Assembly: GCA_005805045.1 (NCBI GenBank) | Contig: SYNW01000116.1 | Location: 1-10,041, forward strand | Reading direction: 5' to 3' | Length of the DNA stretch: 10,041 bases | From: Actinomycetota bacterium | GTDB lineage: Bacteria > Actinomycetota > Acidimicrobiia > Acidimicrobiales > Ilumatobacteraceae | In this document: one piece after another, positions 1 to 5,288 of the stretch | Layout of the letters: each line of letters opens with the position of its first letter | Numbering within the stretch: the first letter of the stretch is position 1 | The notes under the pieces: model-generated | Databases searched by the model: none | What the model saw: only the letters and a program-made list of their open reading frames with translations | Told to the model about the DNA's origin: nothing | Translations under genes and position numbers: made by a program

Positions 1-108
1 AATTTCTTGGTTGCAACCAGGGCAGATGTAACTCTTGAGCGCTTCGTAGGGTTGCACACGACGAACTTCAACATCGCCGTATAAGCCATCCCAAATTGAT
101 TTTGACAT
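1..108 (-). CDS. Small actinobacterial zinc-ribbon protein, N-terminal part (runs off window)
   Basis: The first 36 codons of a minus-strand gene start at the ATG at 108-106 and run off the left edge. The peptide begins MSKSIWDGLYGDVEVRRV and reaches a CPGCNQEI segment, with Cys at residues 29 and 32. The stretch LKSYICPGCNQEI resembles the first half of a zinc ribbon in short, uncharacterised actinobacterial proteins that databases often label 'ATP/GTP-binding protein', although no nucleotide-binding motif is visible here. The second metal-binding pair would lie outside the window. It starts 16 bases after the stop of the small membrane-protein gene on the same strand, so the two are probably cotranscribed. 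No clear Shine-Dalgarno sequence precedes the start. The gene call is fairly secure; the function is unknown. Confidence 0.7.
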   Translation of the reverse strand, partial: MSKSIWDGLYGDVEVRRVQPYEALKSYICPGCNQEI

Positions 109-124
109 TTGATGAGACGTTTCG

Positions 125-235
125 TCAGCCGAACAGAGCCCAGATCACGAGCGCGGCAATCCCCAGCATCGCACTGGCGACGATGAGATAATCGATCGGG
201 CGGGTGTTGCGTTTGCGAGTCGGGTTGAATCCCAT
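125..235 (-). CDS. 36-residue single-pass membrane peptide
   Basis: A short minus-strand gene runs from the ATG at 235-233 to the TGA at 127-125. It encodes 36 residues: a basic N-terminus (MGFNPTRKRNTRP), then one hydrophobic helix at about residues 14-35 (IDYLIVASAMLGIAALVIWA). The positive-inside rule predicts a cytoplasmic N-terminus and a single membrane-spanning segment. The same frame stays open upstream to 565, but that part is antisense to the crotonase gene and looks like a shadow, so the ATG next to the helix is chosen. It is followed after 16 bases by the zinc-ribbon gene on the same strand, which suggests a two-gene operon. It diverges from the crotonase gene with almost no intergenic space. 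Function is unknown. The basic-then-hydrophobic layout and the operon position support a real gene; conservation was not tested. Confidence 0.6.
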   Translation of the reverse strand: MGFNPTRKRNTRPIDYLIVASAMLGIAALVIWALFG

Positions 236-256
236 ATGGCAAGTATCGTCTATGCA

Positions 257-1054
257 ATGGAAACCCTGCAGGTTTTTCGCGAAAATTCTGTCGTAACCGT
301 GACGATTAACCAGCCAAAGAGAAAGAATGCGATCAATCCAGCGATGTGGGACGGATTGACCGAGATTTTTCGAGAGATTGCTACGACTACGAGCGACCGT
401 GTCGTGGTCGTGACCGGTGCAGGCGATGATTTTTGTTCTGGTGCCGACCTGAGTGGTCGTGGTGCCAGTGCTGGTGACAGTGCCAGTGCGCAAAATCAAG
501 TGCATCATCTGGCGGCGATGCGACGAGTAAACGATGCGTGCATCGCGCTGCAACGATTGCCCCAACCGACAATTGCCAAAGTGCGTGGGGTAGCCGTGGG
601 TGCCGGTTGCAACTTGGCGCTCGGCTGTGACTTGGTTGTGGCGTCTCAGACGGCGCGGTTCTCCGAAATATTCGCGCGACGCGGTTTGTCGCTCGACTTT
701 GGCGGTTCATGGTTGTTACCGCGTCGAATTGGTATGCATCGTGCCAAGGAACTTGCGTTGCTCGCAGAAATCATCGGCGCAAGTGACGCGCTTGAAATGG
801 GGCTCGTGAATCGTGTGTTGCCCGACGGCGAGGTGGATGCATTCGTTGACGGCTGGGCGCGCAAACTTGCCGCCGGACCGCCGATTGCTTTGGCGCAAAC
901 CAAACGGTTGCTGAATAACTCGTTGAATGTCACGCTTGAAGAGGCATTGGATGACGAGGCGGCGGCGCAGACGATCAACTTCGCAACCAGCGATACCGCC
1001 GAGGCGATGCGCGCATTCATCGAAAAGCGAGAGCCAAAATTTACCGGAAGATAG
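257..1054 (+). CDS. Enoyl-CoA hydratase/isomerase family protein, PaaG-like
   Basis: A crotonase-fold acyl-CoA enzyme of 265 residues, starting at ATG 257 (METLQVFREN); an in-frame ATG at 236 would add seven residues, but family members usually begin close to the TLQVF strand. The oxyanion-hole segments are GAGDDFCSGADLSG and VRGVAVGAGCNLALGCD. Neither of the two hydratase glutamates is kept: Asn fills the first position (GAGCNLALG) and Phe the second (FSEIFARRG). The downstream LDFGGSWLLPR segment carries an Asp (residue 147 from this start), as in PaaG-type isomerases (PDCGGTWLLPR). The C-terminus IEKREPKFTGR also resembles PaaG (AKRSPQFTGK). This points to double-bond isomerase or ring-opening-type chemistry on a CoA thioester rather than simple hydration. 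The substrate is unknown, and no other phenylacetate-pathway genes are nearby. A TATCGT hexamer 7 bases upstream of 257 would fit a leaderless transcript. Confidence 0.88.
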   Translation: METLQVFRENSVVTVTINQPKRKNAINPAMWDGLTEIFREIATTTSDRVVVVTGAGDDFCSGADLSGRGASAGDSASAQNQVHHLAAMRRVNDACIALQRLPQPTIAKVRGVAVGAGCNLALGCDLVVASQTARFSEIFARRGLSLDFGGSWLLPRRIGMHRAKELALLAEIIGASDALEMGLVNRVLPDGEVDAFVDGWARKLAAGPPIALAQTKRLLNNSLNVTLEEALDDEAAAQTINFATSDTAEAMRAFIEKREPKFTGR

Positions 1055-1077
1055 TTTTTACGGTCGCCGTTGCGGCG

Positions 1078-1752
1078 ATGTTCGTGTTTGATGCGGGCGT
1101 TAGCGCAGGTTTGGCCATTGCTGATGTCGCGGATTCTTTCGTGGCGACGGCTCCACCAGTCGATGACTCGATCCCTGATGAGCAAGGAGGTGGCGTCAGC
1201 GTGATCGACGAATCGTTGCCACTAATCGACCCGGCAACCCAGACCACACTGCCGGCGGGATGCACGGCACCGCGTGCGGCTACGGCGACATTTTTGGGCG
1301 AGTTGATTTCGACCGACGATTTGTTGGCGACATATCGAATAGTGCAGGTACGCGGGGGGTCGCTCGGGGCATATGTCGATGCAGGATTAATTTCAGTGCG
1401 CTATGCCGATCGTGAAACTCGTTTTCTTGACACCGGGGCGGTTTATCTGGTCGGTGCTGGCGCGAGCGAGTTGTTCGCGACGCTTGAGTCAAAAGTGCGC
1501 ACGAAAAAAGAATTGTTTGGTGGCGATGCGGTTGTCGGTATCGATGAGTCAGACACACCATGTCCAAAATTCGAAGATCCTGTTATAACTTTGCAGCCCA
1601 ACGGCGAGTTCGTCGAGTCGGGGGTGTTCTCGCTTCTAGGCAAGCAGCCAAGTGGTTTGTTGCAAGTCGTTGTTGTGCCAATTTTATTCGTATTGATGTT
1701 TTTGATCGGTCTGGTGATTATCAAGCGACTTCTTGCCGGTGCACGGCGGTAA
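1078..1752 (+). CDS. Unrecognised envelope protein with C-terminal membrane anchor
   Basis: I do not recognise this 224-residue protein. From the ATG at 1078 it has a mildly hydrophobic N-terminus (MFVFDAGVSAGLAIA), an acidic Pro/Asp-rich linker at about 24-60, a soluble domain with two cysteines (C62, C162) that could form a disulfide, and a strongly hydrophobic helix at about 195-216 followed by the basic tail KRLLAGARR. The likely topology is an exported domain held by a C-terminal transmembrane segment, with the tail in the cytoplasm. The same frame continues upstream of the ATG as KIYRKIVFTVAVAA, a better signal-peptide start, but no ATG, GTG, TTG or CTG is available there (see findings). 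It begins 23 bases after the crotonase gene, with no clear ribosome-binding site, so coupling to that gene is possible. It ends 8 bases from the convergent rpe gene. Confidence 0.75.
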   Translation: MFVFDAGVSAGLAIADVADSFVATAPPVDDSIPDEQGGGVSVIDESLPLIDPATQTTLPAGCTAPRAATATFLGELISTDDLLATYRIVQVRGGSLGAYVDAGLISVRYADRETRFLDTGAVYLVGAGASELFATLESKVRTKKELFGGDAVVGIDESDTPCPKFEDPVITLQPNGEFVESGVFSLLGKQPSGLLQVVVVPILFVLMFLIGLVIIKRLLAGARR

Positions 1753-1760
1753 TCGCGGCG

Positions 1761-2447
1761 TCAGCGACTAGCGAAAGCTCGGGTGGCGGCCGCGCGAATC
1801 TCGGTCACGGCGTTGGTTAATCCTTTTGGATCACGGAACAACGCGCTGCCGGCGATCAGAACATTGGCGCCACTTTTTGCAGCGCCAGAAACTGTGTCGA
1901 CGCTTATGCCGCCGTCAACTTCGAGGTTGACTTTGTCGTCAAGATTCGCCGACGAGATCATTTTGCGCACCTCGGCGATTTTCGGCTCGACTTCGTGCAT
2001 GTATTTTTGGCCGCCAAAGCCGGGGCGCACCGTCATCACCAAAACCATGTCGACAAGATCGAGCACCTTGGTTATTGCGCTCGCGGGTGTTTCAGGATTG
2101 AGCGCAACCGCAGCGTTGGCGCCAAGACCGTTGATCGTTTCGAGAGTTTTACGCAGATCAAGGCAAGCCTCAACGTGCACGATCAGACGACTGCAACCAG
2201 CCTCGACGTAACGTGCGGCCATTGCCTCAGGTGTGAGCACCATCAAGTGAGCCTCAAACGGCAGTTTCGTGAGCGAGCGAGTCGAAGCGATGATGTCTGG
2301 GCCAAAGGTCAGGTTGGGCACGAATTGCCCGTCCATGACGTCCCATTGAATGAGGTCGACGCCGGCTTCGTCGAGTTCGCAAATCGCCTCGCCAAGTCGC
2401 GAAAAATCAACTGGCAATACCGACGGTGCGATTTGAATCGGTTTCAT
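1761..2447 (-). CDS. rpe: Ribulose-phosphate 3-epimerase
   Basis: Rpe interconverts D-ribulose 5-phosphate and D-xylulose 5-phosphate in the pentose phosphate pathway. The 228-residue TIM-barrel protein has the family hallmarks in order: IAPSVLPVDFSRLG (6-19), WDVMDGQFVPN (35-45, with D36), EAHLMV (65-70, with H67), HVEA (91-94), the phosphate-binding MTVRPGFGGQ (138-147), LEVDGGI (175-181, with D178) and AGSALF near the C-terminus. Both catalytic aspartates (D36, D178) are present. The usual H-x-D at the end of the first active-site strand reads Q-W-D, so an expected metal-ligand His is Gln34. Length and start are typical. It is divergent from the RNA methyltransferase gene (25 bases between starts) and convergent with the envelope-protein gene. 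A TAGGCT hexamer lies 10 bases before the start on its strand and could be a -10 element. Confidence 0.95.
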   Translation of the reverse strand: MKPIQIAPSVLPVDFSRLGEAICELDEAGVDLIQWDVMDGQFVPNLTFGPDIIASTRSLTKLPFEAHLMVLTPEAMAARYVEAGCSRLIVHVEACLDLRKTLETINGLGANAAVALNPETPASAITKVLDLVDMVLVMTVRPGFGGQKYMHEVEPKIAEVRKMISSANLDDKVNLEVDGGISVDTVSGAAKSGANVLIAGSALFRDPKGLTNAVTEIRAAATRAFASR

Positions 2448-2460
2448 ATCTCGTTACAGC

Positions 2461-2466
2461 CTAGGG
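2461..2466 (+). promoter_or_regulatory. Possible ribosome-binding site or -10 overlap for the RNA methyltransferase gene
   Basis: CTAGGG ends 6 bases before the ATG at 2473, acceptable Shine-Dalgarno spacing. The overlapping TAGGGT (2462-2467) also fits a -10 hexamer that would give a leaderless mRNA starting near the second ATG at 2476. The sequence alone cannot decide between the two. Only 25 bases separate this start from the divergent rpe start. Confidence 0.35.
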
Positions 2467-2472
2467 TTCACG

Positions 2473-3717
2473 ATGATGATTAACGAAAATGTGACCGTCG
2501 AGCGTATGGTCGCGGGCGGCGATGGTCTGGCGCGGTTGGCCGATGGGCGAGTGGTTTTTGTGAACGGTGCGATCACTGGCGAGCAGGTTGCAATCGAGAT
2601 TACAACCAACAAAAAAGATTTTGCGCGCGCAAATATCGTCGAGATTCTGAGTGCTTCACCACATCGTGTGACCCCGCCGTGCAAATTTGTGGCCGCGGGC
2701 TGTGGCGGTTGCAGTTGGCAGCATCTGGATGTTTCGCAACATATGTCGACAAAAGTTGCAATTGTCAACGAGGCGTTGCGCCGCACGGCGAAGATTTCTG
2801 AGAGCGACGTTGCTGGGCTTGTAAAGGTTGGCGGTTCGGTCGGCACGCTCGCCTCGCGCACAACTTTGCGCATGGCCGTTTTGCCGACCGGCAAGCTCGG
2901 TTTTCGCCGCGCGAGCAGCAACGATCTCGTTGAGACGTCGCCTTGTCTCGTGGCCCATTCGCTGCTCAACGAAATTATCGGGTCAGCACGAGTCAAAAAC
3001 GCGGCTGAAGTCACATTGCGTTGCGGCGCGTCGACCGGCGATCGCGGAGTGTGGCTACATGATGAACACGGTCGCGGTCAGATAACTGGTCTGCCAAAGG
3101 GCGTCGGTGTCGGCATCGAATCGCTGGTGCACGAAGTAGTTGCGGGGGTGCGATTGCGGGTGATGATGACATCGTTTTTTCAGTCGTCCCTTGAGGCAGC
3201 CGAGTTGTTGGTCGCAGCCGTGCGTCGGGCGTCGGGCGAGCGCGCGCTGTCGGGTGTCGACGGTCGAGTGATTGACGCATATGGCGGTGTGGGTTTGTTC
3301 GCAGCCACGCTGCTGAGTGCAGATGTGCCCGTCACCGTTGTCGAGTCAAGCGAGTCGTCATGTCGCGATGCAAGAGTCAACTTGACACAGCACATCGAAC
3401 TAACGCGCAACACAGATTTGCCGAGCGAAATTTCGAACTGCAATGTTGAGCAATGGTCACCGGTGCCCGCAAGCCTGGTGATCGCTGACCCTGCCCGCAC
3501 TGGTCTTGGACCGCAGGCTGTTTCGCGCCTTGTGGCGACCAATGCATCGCGCATTGTATTAGTCAGTTGCGATGCCGTTGCCGGTGCGCGCGATCTGCGC
3601 TTGTTGATCGACGCCGGTTACGAACTCGAGCAGACGACAGTTCTAGATTTGTTTCCGCACACGCCACACATCGAAACCGTCAGCGCACTTCAGCGCAAGG
3701 CGCGCGCTACTCGCTGA
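2473..3717 (+). CDS. TrmA/RlmD-family 23S rRNA or tRNA (uracil-5-)-methyltransferase
   Basis: A SAM-dependent RNA m5U methyltransferase of 414 residues. An N-terminal TRAM-like domain (about 1-60) is followed by the [4Fe-4S] cysteines C70, C77 and C80 (PPCKFVAAGCGGCSW) and C158 (TSPCLV), the RlmD (RumA) pattern. Next come FFQSSLEAAELL (235-246), the SAM-binding motif VIDAYGGVGLFAA (267-279), catalytic ADPARTGLG (338-346; DPPRxGL in most relatives), the nucleophilic Cys in VLVSCDAVAGARDL (C366) and FPHTPHIETV with the C-terminal base E401. All catalytic elements are present. The Fe-S cluster favours an RlmD-like enzyme acting on 23S rRNA, but actinobacterial members are usually not assigned a site, so no symbol is given. 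ATG 2473 is chosen because CTAGGG precedes it; ATG 2476 is the alternative. The 3' end overlaps the convergent oxidoreductase gene by 28 bases. Confidence 0.93.
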   Translation: MMINENVTVERMVAGGDGLARLADGRVVFVNGAITGEQVAIEITTNKKDFARANIVEILSASPHRVTPPCKFVAAGCGGCSWQHLDVSQHMSTKVAIVNEALRRTAKISESDVAGLVKVGGSVGTLASRTTLRMAVLPTGKLGFRRASSNDLVETSPCLVAHSLLNEIIGSARVKNAAEVTLRCGASTGDRGVWLHDEHGRGQITGLPKGVGVGIESLVHEVVAGVRLRVMMTSFFQSSLEAAELLVAAVRRASGERALSGVDGRVIDAYGGVGLFAATLLSADVPVTVVESSESSCRDARVNLTQHIELTRNTDLPSEISNCNVEQWSPVPASLVIADPARTGLGPQAVSRLVATNASRIVLVSCDAVAGARDLRLLIDAGYELEQTTVLDLFPHTPHIETVSALQRKARATR

Positions 3718-4283
3718 CCGATTGTTGCCAGGTGTTTTTGTCGCCGCTGATGTGTTGATTTGTCGAGACCATAAAGCGCGATCCATCGCGCGCGACAAAA
3801 CTTATTGCACATCACGCGAATCGAACGTGAAATTGTGCGCTTACCCGGCTCGCCTTGCAACGCGTTGATAAATTTCGAAGAGCCGTGCGTGGTTACAGCG
3901 ACAAGTCGCCTGATATTGGTTAATCTGGGGCGAATAGTGTTTGCGCCGTCCGGTAAAACCCACGCGACTTCGTTCATCCATGTGCGATCAATCCAGCCTT
4001 TGAGCATCGCCGGCAGACCAGACCACCAAGTCGGATAAACAAACACGATCGCCTCGCACCAGCGCAAATCTTCAACGTCTCGCGCCAATTCGGGGCGAGT
4101 CGTCGGTGCCGTATGGTGCAGCGCGCGCTCGTCGGCGCTCAAGAACGGGTTGAAGTTTTCGGCGTACAAGTCGCGCAAGCGAACATCATGCTTGGCGGTG
4201 GTTAATCCCTCGATCACCGCATCGCGAATCGCACAGTTGAAAGAGCCATCAACCGGGTGGACATAAATTACGAGCGCTTTCAT
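3690..4283 (-). CDS. Flavodoxin-fold NAD(P)H-dependent oxidoreductase (second of a tandem pair)
   Basis: A 197-residue member of the NQO1/MdaB/KefF-type flavodoxin-like family (NAD(P)H:quinone oxidoreductases). The N-terminal strand and flavin-phosphate loop (MKALVIYVHPVDGSFNCAI) is followed by a DLYAENFNPFLSADE segment (38-52) and the hallmark FVYPTWWSGLPAMLKGW at 81-97. The THG segment after the fourth strand should contact the isoalloxazine ring. It probably transfers hydride from NAD(P)H through FMN or FAD to a quinone or similar acceptor; the substrate is unknown. The start is ATG 4283-4281, overlapping the TGA of the upstream paralogue (ATGA), a sign of translational coupling. The frame is open further upstream but lacks family sequence there. 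The C-terminal codons overlap the end of the convergent RNA methyltransferase gene (3690-3717). It resembles its neighbour along its length. Confidence 0.88.
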   Translation of the reverse strand: MKALVIYVHPVDGSFNCAIRDAVIEGLTTAKHDVRLRDLYAENFNPFLSADERALHHTAPTTRPELARDVEDLRWCEAIVFVYPTWWSGLPAMLKGWIDRTWMNEVAWVLPDGANTIRPRLTNIRRLVAVTTHGSSKFINALQGEPGKRTISRSIRVMCNKFCRARWIALYGLDKSTHQRRQKHLATIGQRVARALR

Positions 4284-4894
4284 GACACGCTCTTTTTGTG
4301 GCCGAGTCGATCGACTATTTTTGTTGTCGTGTCGGTCAGAAATTTTCGGCGTTCTTCGGCGGTGCAAGTGTCGAGTGCGTAGATGCCACGCCACATCGTG
4401 TGCGTGCGCAAACCAGTCGACATACGAATCGCGCGAGTGAGCGTGCGCCGGCCGTTGTCGTTAATCAATTTCACGTATAGCCATGGCGAGCCGTATGTGC
4501 TGACGCCGATAATGTGCCGAACGTTCTGAAGATTGGGTCGAATCTTGCCGTTGTCGTTGAACCGAAACGCCACACCCAACACGAAAACACGCTCGAGCCA
4601 GCCTTTGAGTTGCGCCGGCAAACCCGACCACCAAGTGGGGTAGACGAAAATCAGCGCCTCGGCTTGCTTGAGAACTTCGCCGTAGCGTCTCGTCTCGTCA
4701 CTAATCAACGGTGTCGCAGTTTCGTATGCCGCACGCTCGGCAGCCGATATTGCAGTTGTAAATTTCTCGTCAGCCAGGCGAATAGCAGTAACGCTGTGCG
4801 CGCGCTGTGATTCGAGCGCGTCAACGATCCCATTGAAAATCGCCGCACAATAACTGTCGGCACTCGGATGGCCAAGCACAACGACTATGTTCAT
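4280..4894 (-). CDS. Flavodoxin-fold NAD(P)H-dependent oxidoreductase (first of a tandem pair)
   Basis: A 204-residue paralogue of the next gene. It begins MNIVVVLGHPSADSYCAAIF (beta strand plus flavin-phosphate loop), has an ISAAERAAYE segment near 49-58 (LSADERALHH in the paralogue), the family signature FVYPTWWSGLPAQLKGW at 83-99, and KIRPNLQNVRHIIGVSTYGSPW matching TIRPRLTNIRRLVAVTTHGSSK of the neighbour. It is a predicted cytoplasmic NAD(P)H- and flavin-dependent reductase of a quinone or similar acceptor. The start is firm because the first strand begins directly at the ATG at 4894-4892, yet that ATG lies only 4 bases after the discriminator base of tRNA-Lys on the same strand. The G-run in the tRNA acceptor stem is the only Shine-Dalgarno-like sequence. 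Cotranscription with the two tRNA genes is therefore likely. The stop codon overlaps the next start (ATGA). Confidence 0.9.
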   Translation of the reverse strand: MNIVVVLGHPSADSYCAAIFNGIVDALESQRAHSVTAIRLADEKFTTAISAAERAAYETATPLISDETRRYGEVLKQAEALIFVYPTWWSGLPAQLKGWLERVFVLGVAFRFNDNGKIRPNLQNVRHIIGVSTYGSPWLYVKLINDNGRRTLTRAIRMSTGLRTHTMWRGIYALDTCTAEERRKFLTDTTTKIVDRLGHKKSVS

Positions 4895-4898
4895 TAAG

Positions 4899-4971
4899 TG
4901 CCCCCCCTGGGATTCGAACCCAGGACCTGCGGATTAAGAGTCCGTTGCTCTACCAACTGAGCTAGAGGAGC
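4899..4971 (-). tRNA. tRNA-Lys (anticodon CTT)
   Basis: A complete 73-base cloverleaf reads on the minus strand. The acceptor arm GCTCCTC pairs with GGGGGGC, including two G-U wobbles. The D arm is GCTC/GAGC. The anticodon arm ACGGA-CTCTTAA-TCCGC carries anticodon CTT, with an A-C mismatch at 27-43. The T arm is CTGGG-TTCGAAT-CCCAG and the discriminator is A73. CCA is not encoded; the next bases are CTTA and then the ATG of the oxidoreductase. It reads AAG lysine codons. tRNA-His lies 74 bases upstream on the same strand. Confidence 0.96.
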
Positions 4972-5045
4972 GACAACGCCTGAAGCGATAACGCCTCGCC
5001 ACTCTAATAGATCATCGTGATACGACGAAAAGCGAGAAATTTTGT

Positions 5046-5123
5046 TGGGGTGGACGAGGGGTCTCGAACCCCCGACCTCCAGGACCACAACCTGGCGCTC
5101 TAACCAACTGAGCTACGCCCACC
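5046..5123 (-). tRNA. tRNA-His (anticodon GTG), CCA encoded
   Basis: The minus strand folds as acceptor GTGGGCG/CGTCCAC, D arm GCTC/GAGC, anticodon arm CCAGG-TTGTGGT-CCTGG with anticodon GTG, and T arm GGGGG-TTCGAGA-CCCCT. A genomic G precedes the acceptor stem (complement of 5123) opposite C73, giving the G-1:C73 pair that identifies tRNA-His to histidyl-tRNA synthetase. CCA follows C73 at 5048-5046. It is the first gene of the minus-strand tRNA-oxidoreductase block. The mature RNA without CCA spans 5049-5123. Confidence 0.96.
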
Positions 5124-5252
5124 ACGAACAATTAAGTGTGCCACATAGATGCGCTCGCCCCAACGCACATTTGTGATTCGCGCGTGAATTAAATCTTGCC
5201 GAACCCTATGAATCCTTGAGTTTGCGAGCTACGTTGCGCTGACGACCACGGC

Positions 5253-5258
5253 TACACT
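5253..5258 (+). promoter_or_regulatory. Possible -10 element for the aminotransferase gene
   Basis: TACACT lies 30 bases before the ATG at 5289 and fits the TAnnnT actinobacterial -10 pattern. A start about 7 bases downstream would give a leader of roughly 24 bases containing the GGAG site. No well-spaced -35 hexamer is visible; TTGCGC at 5234-5239 is only 13 bases away. The rest of 5124-5288 shows nothing I can assign and must also hold the divergent tRNA-His promoter. Confidence 0.35.
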
Positions 5259-5274
5259 GATGCCAACCAATTAC

Positions 5275-5279
5275 TGGAG
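5275..5279 (+). promoter_or_regulatory. Ribosome-binding site deciding the aminotransferase start
   Basis: TGGAG ends 9 bases before the ATG at 5289. A TTG at 5280 would extend the frame by three codons but directly abuts this site and could not use it, so ATG 5289 is preferred. Confidence 0.6.
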
Positions 5280-5288
5280 TTGATAACC

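Noticed and set aside
125..565. Full 146-codon minus-strand frame
   Set aside because: The first 110 codons are antisense to the crotonase gene and look like low-complexity shadow sequence; only the last 36 codons look like a protein.
646..1185. Long minus-strand frame of 179 codons
   Set aside because: It is antisense to the crotonase and envelope-protein genes, Ser/Ala/Arg-rich with no recognisable domain, typical of shadow frames.
4894..5088. Minus-strand reading frame of 64 codons containing LAQLVEQRTLNPQVLGSNP
   Set aside because: It is the well-known false translation of a tRNA gene and spans the tRNA-Lys sequence.
5124..5252. Search for the tRNA-His promoter on the minus strand
   Set aside because: TATGTG and TTGGGG hexamers exist but are only 10 bases apart, so no promoter could be assigned.
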